From Providencia sp. PROV188 (GTDB lineage Bacteria; Pseudomonadota; Gammaproteobacteria; Enterobacterales; Enterobacteriaceae), in assembly GCF_027595165.1 (NCBI RefSeq), contig NZ_CP097291.1, positions 2,852,001 through 2,916,000 of the forward strand: a stretch of 64,000 nt of DNA. The letters are read 5' to 3'. Position 1 is the stretch's first letter; the number at the start of each line of letters is the position of its first letter. The notes beneath the pieces were generated by a model. That model did no database searches. It had not been told where the DNA came from and saw nothing but the letters and a program-made list of their open reading frames with translations. Shown piece by piece: positions 1 through 6,871 of the stretch. The translations under genes and the position numbers were made by a program.

Positions 1-82
1 GACGATGTTTTTTATATTGAAATAGATTGCTGGTTACGGTGATTTTGGCGACTGCGCCACTGTCAAAATAATTAAGTTTCAT
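1..82 (-). CDS. Partial small satellite gene (5' end only)
   Basis: Reading leftwards from an ATG at 82, the frame is open to the window edge for 27 codons, beginning MKLNYFDSGAVAKI. The ATG overlaps the TAA of the preceding gene (TAATG), which is the same coupling seen between its neighbours and supports a real start. The product is not recognised and most of the gene is outside the window. Confidence 0.5.
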   Translation of the reverse strand, partial: MKLNYFDSGAVAKITVTSNLFQYKKHR

Positions 83-276
83 TATTTTCCCTCTGCCGCT
101 TCGTTCATTTCATCCCTAATCGAATAAACAACGGTCAATACCGCCCAGATCATGTTTCTGGTTTCTTCGCATCCCTCTGCTTCCAGCCACGTAGAAAGTA
201 AAGTAATCAGCATTAATACTTTTGCTTGGTGCGGCTCTAGTAACATTTCTACTTCACGCTTTTGTTCCTGAGTCAT
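82..276 (-). CDS. Small hypothetical satellite protein (64 aa)
   Basis: A 64-residue protein, predicted from composition to be mainly helical, with an acidic and Glu-rich N-terminal half and a Leu/Ile/Trp-rich core. Its start is coupled to the preceding gene by a TAATG overlap at 276-278, and its own stop overlaps the next start at 82. It belongs to a cascade of very short overlapping genes in the satellite's left part. I do not recognise a family and assign no function. Such small proteins are common and mostly uncharacterised in P4-like elements. Confidence 0.6.
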   Translation of the reverse strand: MTQEQKREVEMLLEPHQAKVLMLITLLSTWLEAEGCEETRNMIWAVLTVVYSIRDEMNEAAEGK

Positions 277-449
277 TACTTCACCTCACGCACATAGTTA
301 ATTCGGATATCGGTTAAACCGTCACGTTGCGCTTCTCGCATCACTTGCGATTGTGCGTCTTTCTGGGTGGCAGATATCACCTGCTTACAAATACCTAGCG
401 TTAACCCTTTCGGTGTTGTGCCATACCCTGCTATTTGAAACGTTCTCAT
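276..449 (-). CDS. Small hypothetical satellite protein (57 aa)
   Basis: A 57-residue ORF beginning MRTFQIAGYGTTPKGLT and ending with a basic/polar tail. It fills exactly the space between two other genes: its ATG overlaps the upstream ORF6N gene's stop (ATGA at 446-449) and its TAA overlaps the next ATG (TAATG). This tight double coupling is the main evidence that it is real. The family is not recognised. Confidence 0.55.
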   Translation of the reverse strand: MRTFQIAGYGTTPKGLTLGICKQVISATQKDAQSQVMREAQRDGLTDIRINYVREVK

Positions 450-1030
450 GAGCGGTAATCCCCCATATCCTGAATGTGTAGCTGTGAGGCTTGTTCAATG
501 GCTATTACCATTGGTTTAAGTGCTTTCTTCTCCTTGCGGCGTAGGTTCATGGCATAACTGCCGCGCCTACCGTGACCTTGATAAGAGTCAGCTTCTAAAC
601 TGCTAATCAAGTTTTGAGCCTCACTAATTGGCATGGCTTCAAGTTCCGCCAGCGTGGGGATTTGAATGTGCTTAATTTCGGGGAACTCAGACAAACGAAA
701 GTAGCTGTTAACCATTGAGCGTTGAACCTGCCACGACAAATCATCGGTAAATGGCTTGGCAACCATCAAATAACCTGACTCAGTGATAAGCATTAACTCT
801 TTTGCCTTACCGCCTATCTCTAGTTCGGGTAACTCGGTACGTATTACGTACTTAGTGAGCAAAAAGTAATCTACCCCATCAATGAAGTGCTTTTTATGTG
901 TGTTGAATGTGCGCTTTGCTGTACCTTTCGGGCGTTGGTGTACCTCGTCAATCATGGCAAAGGTCACAACTCGCTTACCTTGATACATGAATGGGCTTAG
1001 GCTGGTGGCATTGATAGTGACCAGTCTCAT
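446..1030 (-). CDS. ORF6N-domain (Rha/antirepressor-type) protein
   Basis: A 194-residue protein whose first ~115 residues match the ORF6N domain of phage regulators. It has a typical 'DEVHQRPKGTAKRTFNTHKK' stretch, then 'F-I-D-G-V-D-Y-F' and a later 'ITESGYLMVAKPF' segment. ORF6N proteins are DNA-binding phage and satellite proteins, often antirepressors or late regulators. The C-terminal ~70 residues are charged and resemble a variable partner domain. The ATG overlaps nothing upstream except the TGA of this cascade's neighbour (ATGA at 1027-1030). The domain is confident; the regulatory target is unknown. It probably takes part in switching the satellite between integrated and active states (inference). 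Confidence 0.75.
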   Translation of the reverse strand: MRLVTINATSLSPFMYQGKRVVTFAMIDEVHQRPKGTAKRTFNTHKKHFIDGVDYFLLTKYVIRTELPELEIGGKAKELMLITESGYLMVAKPFTDDLSWQVQRSMVNSYFRLSEFPEIKHIQIPTLAELEAMPISEAQNLISSLEADSYQGHGRRGSYAMNLRRKEKKALKPMVIAIEQASQLHIQDMGDYRS

Positions 1031-1236
1031 TTCATCACCTCCGCTAACCTAGTGATTTCTTTCCCTTGAGCACATACAAGGCGATTAACTGCTCTTAGTA
1101 GAAAATGTGTATCTGTATCAGCTTCATTCTCTACAGCCGTTAATAATGGGATTAATAATGCTTGGAGTTCTTCGTTGATGTGTTCGACTTCTTCTAAGGT
1201 AGATAAGTGACCAACTTTTAATTTGATTGTTTTCAT
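1027..1236 (-). CDS. Small hypothetical satellite protein (69 aa)
   Basis: A 69-residue, Glu- and Leu-rich, probably helical protein starting MKTIKLKVGHLSTLEEVEH. It is translationally coupled on both sides: its ATG shares bases with the stop of the upstream 59-aa gene (ATGA at 1233-1236) and its stop overlaps the ORF6N gene start. No recognised family. The composition suggests a helical bundle or a small protein-binding factor, but this cannot be tested here. Confidence 0.55.
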   Translation of the reverse strand: MKTIKLKVGHLSTLEEVEHINEELQALLIPLLTAVENEADTDTHFLLRAVNRLVCAQGKEITRLAEVMK

Positions 1237-1412
1237 TTGGTCGCCTCCTCGAGGGATTCGGATATTTCACAGCTTAAATCGCAAGCAATAGAAATGAGAT
1301 CCACCAACTCACTCGAACAGTTCCCTTGAGCCTGTTCTAATATCGTTGTGATTAATGAATTGGCTTGCTGTGCCTTGTATGCGGCTACATCTAAAGAAAT
1401 TGGTTTGCTCAT
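1233..1412 (-). CDS. Small hypothetical satellite protein (59 aa)
   Basis: A 59-residue ORF starting MSKPISLDVAAYKAQQ. It lies between two overlapping neighbours (ATGA at 1409-1412 and again at 1233-1236). By eye it resembles the next upstream product: both carry an A-x-KAQQ segment near residue 12, then a Ser-Glu/Ser-Leu stretch followed by a 'DLS-E-I'-like or 'ELSGDV'-like run. The two may be diverged tandem duplicates. Function unknown. Confidence 0.5.
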   Translation of the reverse strand: MSKPISLDVAAYKAQQANSLITTILEQAQGNCSSELVDLISIACDLSCEISESLEEATK

Positions 1413-1603
1413 TCCTTACACTCCTGTGCTGCCACATCGTTCAAGAATGCCGCTACATCACCGGATAATTCCGTCATAAGTGAGGAAATAGCGACGATAT
1501 CGCTTGGTGTAAAATTGCGAGGATAATTAGGAAGCATCAGGCTAATCAGTTCTAGCTGTTGTGCTTTTTCAGCTGCTTGATGGATAGTGATATCTGCGCT
1601 CAT
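1409..1603 (-). CDS. Small hypothetical satellite protein (64 aa)
   Basis: A 64-residue protein starting MSADITIHQAAEKAQQLELI. Its ATG overlaps the stop of the Icd-like gene (ATGA at 1600-1603) and its stop overlaps the following 59-aa gene, which appears to be a distant copy of it. It is probably helical and acidic at the C-terminus. No family recognised. Confidence 0.55.
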   Translation of the reverse strand: MSADITIHQAAEKAQQLELISLMLPNYPRNFTPSDIVAISSLMTELSGDVAAFLNDVAAQECKE

Positions 1604-2760
1604 GCTGTCACCTCCTGAGCGGGTAAGCGCCCAGCGAATGACAGAATGTAATCACGTACAAGCATGAGTCTTGCATCGTGTTCGTTCGATGCTGTAACAG
1701 CAATGCGACAAGGTTTAGCGGTAGTATCTGAGCGTTTAATGCTCAAAAACAGGAATTTAAATTGAGTTTGGGTAGGGGTTGCCATCATAACGATGATCTC
1801 CAGTAACTTTGTTAAGGAGTCACCACTAGAAACGCCAATTTCGGGGGTGGTGACGACAGTAGAGTTGGCGTTACTGGAGTTACTGGAATCCAGCCAACCT
1901 TGCGGTTGCTCTGCTGCCGCCACCATAGATTCAGCGCGATATAATACCGCATTTAATGGGTGTGCGTAGGCATGGACACAAAAAAAGACGCAAGGCGCGT
2001 CATGTGTCGCCAGTAACTGATTCAGAACGCCAATTCCGGCACTAGATTTTGCTAGTGCGTTTTTACTATAGCCAACAATCACCCATAAGCGCAAGTGATG
2101 TATTGCACATTTTTGTATTAACTCAAGGTTATTACCTTTACCAATAACAAGATGAATACTATTCTCATAGTTCTCACTTGCTCGATATTCAATATCGACG
2201 TTCCCGAGGGTAGCCGATTGGCTGCCCTTTTTTATGGACTCAAAAAACTCTTCGTGTTCCTTTTTTATGGACTGACAAAACTCAATTCTGCCTTGTGTAG
2301 TGACCCCGATTAAACCTTGCCAATGAGGATAATTAGCCTCTTTAGAAAGGTGAGAAAAGCCACCTTTAGCAAATGGTGTAAATTCTCCACGTTTTAGATT
2401 GGCAAAATGTTTTGCTGATTGACCTGAGAAATATTCCCCAAATTTATTTCCCGTAAATTTGGGTGATTGATTGGCGTAAATTTTCGCTGATACATCGGCT
2501 AAAGTTTTAGCCAGTTGCTGAGCCAAAATATTAACCGAGTAACCAGACGAAAATTTGTCTGATTGGTTGCCGGTAATACCGTAGTTTAAAGCTACGGTAA
2601 TCGGCTGATTAGTGTACGTTGAACTTACGTTATTACCTGCCAGTAGGGAATCACTCTCTTGGTAGGCAATATTCACCCAATCGGGTGTTAATTGATTAAT
2701 ATTTGAACTTTGATACAGCGCTTTGGGTGTACCAAACATTTGTAAGTTAATAGCCATCAT
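1600..2760 (-). CDS. Icd/Ash-like satellite protein with hairpin-encoded middle
   Basis: A 386-residue protein. The C-terminal ~60 residues (FLSIKRSD...AKPCRIAVTAS...ARLMLVRDYILSFAGRLPAQEV) match the conserved tail of host-cell-division-inhibitor Icd-like proteins of P1/P4-type elements. Just before it, 'ESMVAAAEQPQGWLDSSN' followed by 'TTPEIGVSSGDS' resembles the Ash family N-terminus. The first ~220 residues are unusual: rich in Asn, Gln, Ser, Lys and Phe, because the DNA there is a chain of short inverted repeats (listed separately). It starts at a TAATG overlap with the BRO-N gene. A cell-division role is known only for the family; here the long N-terminal part may be a by-product of RNA structure. 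Confidence 0.65.
   Translation of the reverse strand: MMAINLQMFGTPKALYQSSNINQLTPDWVNIAYQESDSLLAGNNVSSTYTNQPITVALNYGITGNQSDKFSSGYSVNILAQQLAKTLADVSAKIYANQSPKFTGNKFGEYFSGQSAKHFANLKRGEFTPFAKGGFSHLSKEANYPHWQGLIGVTTQGRIEFCQSIKKEHEEFFESIKKGSQSATLGNVDIEYRASENYENSIHLVIGKGNNLELIQKCAIHHLRLWVIVGYSKNALAKSSAGIGVLNQLLATHDAPCVFFCVHAYAHPLNAVLYRAESMVAAAEQPQGWLDSSNSSNANSTVVTTPEIGVSSGDSLTKLLEIIVMMATPTQTQFKFLFLSIKRSDTTAKPCRIAVTASNEHDARLMLVRDYILSFAGRLPAQEVTA
2346..2599 (-). repeat. Array of at least six short hairpins inside the Icd/Ash-like gene
   Basis: Inverted repeats, with stem positions: 2346-2352/2361-2367; 2402-2407/2410-2415; 2437-2446/2454-2463 (perfect 10 bp, 7-nt loop); 2474-2480/2481-2487 (one mismatch); 2497-2503/2506-2512; 2544-2548/2557-2561; 2577-2584/2592-2599 (perfect 8 bp). 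Several are preceded on the minus strand by CAATCAG or a near copy, and most have an AAATTT-like core. P4 satellites use structured leader RNAs (the CI RNA and its seqA/seqC targets) for immunity in a comparable position. An equivalent role here is inference. Confidence 0.6.
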
Positions 2761-3353
2761 TAGTGGATTTCTCCATCAAGAAAATCAGGCTGGTACTTTT
2801 TCCACAACTCGCGTTCTTCACGCTGTAAATCAGCTTTCTTTTGCTTACAGGATTGCAGATCACGCCCATGTTTTGAGGCTGTAATTTGGTATTGTTGCTG
2901 ACGCTTGGTAAAGTCATTTAACGCTGAGAATGGCACACCATACGCGCCAGTTTTACGGATAGATGGGATTACGTCACGGAATACCCAATTAGTAAAACGA
3001 TGCGCAAATGTGCCTTTAGTGGTTGCCTTACGGCTACGGGCAATCAGTTTATAAAATCCAGACTCAGAAATAATATTCAACTTCTGATTACCGCCAAGGG
3101 TGTAAATTAAACTTACATCCTTTTCGTCCTCATCTAGAGCCAGCAAAGCAGCCCTTGAGTTAGTTAATTGTAGAGCATCACAAACATCTTTAGCGACGAA
3201 CCACGGCTCGTTATTAATTTTAACTATCCGTACCTCTACCCCCTCAAATCGAATAACGGAAATATCATCTGAGTTGATATTTAAAATAGTCTCGTCGCTG
3301 AATTTTGGATGAGCGAATCCACCAGCATTTAAGCTGTTATTTTTTAGTTTCAT
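2760..3353 (-). CDS. BRO-N domain antirepressor-like protein
   Basis: A 197-residue protein. Residues ~30-140 form a BRO-N (Bro family, N-terminal) domain, with 'NNEPWFVAKDVCDALQLTNS', then 'LDEDEKDVSL', 'ISESGFYKLIARSRK' and 'FTNWVFRDVIPSIRKTG'. These are the signature blocks of phage antirepressors such as P22 Ant-type and KilA/BRO proteins. A lysine-rich helical C-terminus (~150-197) follows. It lies between the Icd-like gene (TAATG overlap) and a 131-aa gene 12 bp upstream. Likely role: DNA-binding regulator controlling the satellite. Domain confident, target unknown. Confidence 0.8.
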   Translation of the reverse strand: MKLKNNSLNAGGFAHPKFSDETILNINSDDISVIRFEGVEVRIVKINNEPWFVAKDVCDALQLTNSRAALLALDEDEKDVSLIYTLGGNQKLNIISESGFYKLIARSRKATTKGTFAHRFTNWVFRDVIPSIRKTGAYGVPFSALNDFTKRQQQYQITASKHGRDLQSCKQKKADLQREERELWKKYQPDFLDGEIH

Positions 3354-3365
3354 TTTCTTATTCCG

Positions 3366-3761
3366 TTATTTTGTCGGGTAGAGGCTTAAAATGTTATTTA
3401 CGAGTGCTTTATCTAGCGTCTGGTAATTACCTTGTTCAGCGCGCTCATTGATTAAATTGATAACCTTCTGCGCATCCTGAGCCGTCTTAAAGCGGTAACG
3501 GTAGTGTGACCCGATACCATCAGGATTGGGCTCATCAATGCGTTCCAGTTCGATATTTAATAAACGTTCCAATTCATTTGGATAATTACGACCTGACGAT
3601 AAACGACAATGAATTAATATTTCATTCTCTGTAAATCCATTAATGCCTGTACCTAACATATATAAACGGGCGCGGTGTTTTTTCGGTGGGTTCTTTGGTA
3701 GAATAGACGATGCTACGTTATTCTGAGAAGCCGCCTGTGACGGGTGGTTTTTCTTTTCCAT
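3366..3761 (-). CDS. Hypothetical satellite protein (131 aa)
   Basis: A 131-residue protein with a polar, Ser/Asn/Lys-rich first ~30 residues. A compact domain follows: 'LYMLGTGINGFTENEILIHCRLSSGRNYPNELERLLNIELERIDEPN', then 'YRYRF' and a helical C-terminus. The middle segment has the spacing of a winged-helix fold (two helices, then a hairpin), but I recognise no named family. It is coupled to alpA by a TAATG overlap at 3759-3763, so it is probably co-expressed with that regulator. Confidence 0.65.
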   Translation of the reverse strand: MEKKNHPSQAASQNNVASSILPKNPPKKHRARLYMLGTGINGFTENEILIHCRLSSGRNYPNELERLLNIELERIDEPNPDGIGSHYRYRFKTAQDAQKVINLINERAEQGNYQTLDKALVNNILSLYPTK

Positions 3762-3979
3762 TATGCCACCTCGCCAGTACGTGATTCAGCAATCTTATTT
3801 GCTACCCACTCATCCACTTCTGACTCAACGAAAGCAATAGAACGAGTACCGATTTTTACTGATTTCGGGAATTGTCCTGTTTCGATAAGGCGATAAATCC
3901 ACGCTTTACCATAGCCAGTACGACGCATAACTTCAGGTAAACGAATGAGGTTTTCTTTTAAGGTTGTTGCTGTTGGCAT
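3761..3979 (-). CDS. alpA: AlpA-family transcriptional regulator (Vis-like)
   Basis: A 72-residue AlpA/MerR-type winged HTH protein. It has the diagnostic pattern 'IRLPEVMRRTGYGKAWIYRLI', then 'GQFPKSVKIGTRSIAFVESEVDEW'. In P4 the homologue Vis controls excision and late expression, and in enterobacterial PICIs AlpA activates the element. It heads the left-going gene series and is preceded by a 117-bp spacer containing a 13-bp direct repeat that may be an operator. Family assignment is firm; which of the two roles it plays is open. Confidence 0.9.
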   Translation of the reverse strand: MPTATTLKENLIRLPEVMRRTGYGKAWIYRLIETGQFPKSVKIGTRSIAFVESEVDEWVANKIAESRTGEVA

Positions 3980-4066
3980 TATGCCCCCCTGTTATCTAGT
4001 TAATGATACGCCTTAGTAGACGTTCGTAGATCTCAGGATGGAATATACTTCGTTGAATTAGGTGTT

Positions 4067-4100
4067 TTCGTAATATTACAAAAATAGTTCGTAATATTAC
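4067..4100. promoter_or_regulatory. Putative operator: two perfect 13-bp direct repeats upstream of alpA
   Basis: TTCGTAATATTAC occurs at 4067-4079 and again at 4088-4100, with starts 21 bp apart, i.e. two helical turns. Each copy contains the palindrome GTAATATTAC. The second copy overlaps the stop codon of the upstream 304-aa gene. Position and phasing suggest a site for a satellite regulator (AlpA, the 304-aa HTH protein or a BRO/ORF6N protein). The binding protein is unknown. Confidence 0.5.
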
Positions 4101-5011
4101 GAGTCAATATTTTTAAGCCAGCCAGAAACAGCGTTTCCGCTAGGTAATGAGAGGTTCAATGAGTCGAATTCTGTTCTAATTACTCCTCTTGGATTTTCAA
4201 TATGAGGACGGGGGTTATCAGCAACATCCTTGCCATACTTAGTAAAAAGTAAACCGTAAATAAATTGAGCTTGTGCGTTTTGTGTTTTTAATGAAATCTT
4301 TTTTTGGGGATCTCGACTCTCAGAGAAAAATGATTCTATATCTTCCATCTTAATTGCAAAATATGCATTCTGAGGCAAGCTCGTGCAGGGAATAAAGCTA
4401 TTTTCCATTTTGCCATGGCGAACTTCATCTCGGATATTTTTCAACTTTTCTATATGCCCAGAAAGAAAACCACTTCCCTCACCATCCTGTGATTGACTTA
4501 ATTTGATTAACTCCAGCAACTCTTTTTCAACATCAAACCCAGTGATTAGTTGATATTTTTTTGTTGGTTCAGCGATGACGATCCCTTTTATGTCATATAA
4601 CGAGCGTGTTGGCATAGGTAATTGTTCTTCTTGCGAATATATTCTTTCCGCTTCATGTTTTGCTATACCTGTAGGCAAAGCTGACCATAAACTAGAAACT
4701 CTCATGATTTGATTATCAATAGGTGTGGCGTGAGGTACTAATGTATTAGGCAATATTGGCTCTTGGCTTAATAGCTTACGATTATCGGAAAGAGCAGTTT
4801 CTGTTTCAGACAAAACATAAGAAAGTGGTCTGTCTGTAATATCAACAGCTCTAACAAAAACTGGGGTATGAAAAAAAACTGAGGGTCTAATTACGCCATC
4901 AGCAATCAATCGCGCAACATCAGATAATCTAATTTCATTTTTTAATTTCTTACTTAAAAAACGAGATGTTTCTTTAAGTGTTAGCCATTTTCGGCTAGCT
5001 AATATATCCAC
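4097..5011 (-). CDS. Hypothetical satellite protein with probable HTH ends (304 aa)
   Basis: A 304-residue protein lying between the integrase and alpA. The N-terminal ~45 residues ('RKWLTLKETSRFLSKKLKN...VARLIADGVI') read like a MerR/excisionase-type winged helix, meaning that a helix-turn-helix picks a layer of DNA determinants. The middle, ~60-230, is not recognisable. The C-terminal ~65 residues ('SLKTQNAQAQFIYGLLF', then 'LNLSLPSGNAVSGWLKNI') resemble a tail common in phage and island proteins of unknown role. No catalytic motif is visible. It could be an excision or regulatory factor. Seen: HTH-like ends. Inferred: regulatory role. Confidence 0.65.
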   Translation of the reverse strand: MDILASRKWLTLKETSRFLSKKLKNEIRLSDVARLIADGVIRPSVFFHTPVFVRAVDITDRPLSYVLSETETALSDNRKLLSQEPILPNTLVPHATPIDNQIMRVSSLWSALPTGIAKHEAERIYSQEEQLPMPTRSLYDIKGIVIAEPTKKYQLITGFDVEKELLELIKLSQSQDGEGSGFLSGHIEKLKNIRDEVRHGKMENSFIPCTSLPQNAYFAIKMEDIESFFSESRDPQKKISLKTQNAQAQFIYGLLFTKYGKDVADNPRPHIENPRGVIRTEFDSLNLSLPSGNAVSGWLKNIDS

Positions 5012-5178
5012 GCCTCATCTCCCTGAGTTTCCATGTGGTCTATTACCGTCTATCAAATAATACTAAAGTAAAGTGTATCGTATATCTGCGTATTATCAAG
5101 TGTACTAATCAGATGGTAATTGTGGATAACTTCTGTAAAATTTTAAATATTTATTGCAATAACAACTAGTTCCAGCAT

Positions 5179-5208
5179 AAAAAAAACCAGACATTTTACT
5201 GTCTGGTT
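5179..5208 (-). terminator. Rho-independent terminator behind the integrase gene
   Basis: Perfect 8-bp stem AACCAGAC (5185-5192) / GTCTGGTT (5201-5208) with an 8-nt loop. On the minus strand it is followed by eight T residues. It lies 21 bp after the integrase stop. Confidence 0.85.
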
Positions 5209-5229
5209 CAGTATGCGATCGCTGGCTAC

Positions 5230-6441
5230 TTAAGCACGTTTAAAGTTACCGTGTACAACATTATCGCCGTTCTCTAATGCGTCCATGTAATCAGAGTACC
5301 ATTGAAGCATTTCTCTACGTCCATCAATATACTGAGCATGGTTATACGTTCCACGAATAGAGTTCTTATCAACGTGTGCTAGCTGTGTCTCAATCCATGC
5401 AGTGTTATAGCCTTGTTCGTGTAGGATGGTGCTCATTGTATGCCTGAATCCGTGGCCTGTGGCTCTACCATCATAACCAATACGCTTTATGACCTGATTT
5501 ATTGCTGCTTCACTCATTGGTTTAGAAGCATCATTCCTGCCATGAAAGATATATTTAAACTTTCCTGTTATGGTTTGTATTTCTTTGAATAACTCTAACG
5601 CCTGTGTAGATAATGGCACCATATGAGGTCGACGCATTTTCATACGTTCTTTTGGTATTTCCCAAATAGCCTTATCGAAATCTATTTCTGGCCATTCAGC
5701 AGCTCTTAGTTCAATAGTACGAACACCTGTTATCATCAATAGCTTGGTCGCAATCTGAGTGATCTTACTTCCACTACATACAGATAGTGCCTGTAAAAAA
5801 TCAGGTAATTCATTAACGTTTAAATGGGGGAAGTGTTTTGCTTTTGGTGTAGACAGTGCGCCAGCTAATTCTGATGCAGGGTTATACTCTGCCCGCCCCG
5901 TCACAATTGCATAACGGAATACTTGGTTACATGCCTGTCTTATCTTTTTTAGTTTATCCAACACACCGCGCTTTTCTAGCTTTCGAAGCACTTCTAACAT
6001 GTCTAGTGGCTTAATTTCCGTAATGCTAGCTTTACCAATGTAAGGGAAGATATCTTTCTGGAAGGCTTCTAATAAGTCATCAGCATAACCTTGCGACCAA
6101 TTCGGCTTTTTATAGTCATGCCATTCAAGTGTGATTTTCTCAAAGCTATTGTTGACCTGAGACTCTTTTTCTCGCTTTTCGGCTTTCTTTACCAACGATG
6201 GATCATCACCTAACGCTAATATGCGCTTGGCTTCTTCTCTTTTCGCCCTAGCCTGTGCAAGTGATATTGATGGATATACACCTAAAGCCAGTCTTTTCTC
6301 TTTGCCGGCATACCTATATTTCATACGCCAATATTTAGAGCCATTCGGAGCAACTTCTAAATACATGCCACCACCGTCAGACAGTTTATACGCTTTCTCT
6401 TTTGGCTTGGAAGTTTCGACTTGTCTGGCTGTTAGCTTCAT
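5230..6441 (-). CDS. int: P4-type tyrosine recombinase / integrase
   Basis: A 403-residue integrase. The N-terminus (~1-85, 'KLSDGGGMYLEVAPNGSKYW' and 'LGVYPSISLAQARAKREEAK') is the DUF4102/arm-DNA-binding domain of P4 integrases. A core-binding SAM-like domain (~95-190) follows, then the catalytic domain. The tyrosine-recombinase residues are visible: Arg in 'ITGVRTIELRA', His-x-x-Arg in 'GHGFRHTMS', His in 'AHVDKNSIRG' and the nucleophilic Tyr in 'RGTYNHAQY'. It appears full length and intact. It integrates and excises the satellite at the adjacent tRNA-Arg gene. The start lies 165 bp from the tRNA, leaving room for arm-type sites. Confidence 0.95.
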   Translation of the reverse strand: MKLTARQVETSKPKEKAYKLSDGGGMYLEVAPNGSKYWRMKYRYAGKEKRLALGVYPSISLAQARAKREEAKRILALGDDPSLVKKAEKREKESQVNNSFEKITLEWHDYKKPNWSQGYADDLLEAFQKDIFPYIGKASITEIKPLDMLEVLRKLEKRGVLDKLKKIRQACNQVFRYAIVTGRAEYNPASELAGALSTPKAKHFPHLNVNELPDFLQALSVCSGSKITQIATKLLMITGVRTIELRAAEWPEIDFDKAIWEIPKERMKMRRPHMVPLSTQALELFKEIQTITGKFKYIFHGRNDASKPMSEAAINQVIKRIGYDGRATGHGFRHTMSTILHEQGYNTAWIETQLAHVDKNSIRGTYNHAQYIDGRREMLQWYSDYMDALENGDNVVHGNFKRA

Positions 6442-6520
6442 TTGGGGGCACCGATTTTCATTGAACGGGGTAATGCCCCCAATTATGCCCCCACATAGCT
6501 GTAGATTTCAATAGACGAGA

Positions 6521-6600
6521 GTAGACCTTGGGATACTATGTATTCTTGCAGATACTGATTTTATAAGGGTTTTATGGGCTATTGTAGACGTTGAAATACT
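6521..6600. repeat. Direct repeats between int and tRNA, candidate integrase arm sites
   Basis: GTAGACCTTGGGATACT (6521-6537) and GTAGACGTTGAAATACT (6584-6600) match at 14 of 17 positions and are 63 bp apart. Shorter GTAGA/TAGAC fragments lie nearby at 6501 and 6512, and a related GTAGACGTT lies near 4016, upstream of alpA. P4-type integrases bind short direct repeats flanking the crossover site. This assignment is by position only. Confidence 0.45.
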
Positions 6601-6606
6601 TGAGAA

Positions 6607-6683
6607 TGGTACGCCCTACAGGATTCGAACCTGTGACCTACGGCTTAGAAGGCCGTTGCTCTATCCAACTGAGCTAAGGGCGC
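6607..6683 (-). tRNA. argU: tRNA-Arg (anticodon UCU), integration site of the satellite
   Basis: A 77-nt cloverleaf including an encoded CCA. The 5' end is GCGCCCTTAGCTCAG, the anticodon stem ACGGC/GCCGT holds loop CTTCTAA (anticodon UCU), and the T arm contains GGTTCGAATCC. It matches E. coli argU. The acceptor stem has a G1-U72 wobble pair where E. coli has G1-C72. The 3' end faces the integrase, so the 3' half is the likely attachment core supplied or restored by the satellite. argU is also an integration site in E. coli (DLP12), consistent with the nearby folD. Confidence 0.95.
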
Positions 6684-6871
6684 ATTGTGTGCGCAGACAG
6701 CCTATCTGGCTGATGGCGTTGAATTATACGGTTGCTGAGCGCCGAGTCAATGGCTTTTCACTACTTAAATAACGATATGCTTACTTTATCTATCAGATAG
6801 ACCTGACATTACTAGCAAGTTCTGACAAAATAGAGTCATCCCCCGTGTCTCATATATGGATTAAGTTACAG

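Larger units (their letters stand above)
1..6606. mobile_element. Right end of an integrated P4-like / PICI-like satellite element
   Basis: This block ends in a P4-type tyrosine integrase lying directly against the 3' end of a tRNA-Arg gene, the classic arrangement of tRNA-integrated satellites. It also holds an AlpA (Vis-like) regulator, BRO-N and ORF6N antirepressor-type proteins, an Icd/Ash-like protein and many tiny overlapping genes, all on the minus strand. No primase-helicase, capsid or packaging gene is visible, so P4 satellite and phage-inducible chromosomal island remain equally possible. The left end and the second attachment site lie outside the window. The right boundary is taken as the tRNA 3' end. 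Confidence 0.85.

Noticed and set aside
1..6606. A possible intact prophage
   Set aside because: No structural, packaging or lysis genes are visible. The gene content (integrase, AlpA, Icd/Ash, BRO-N, ORF6N) fits a satellite, so no phage call was made.
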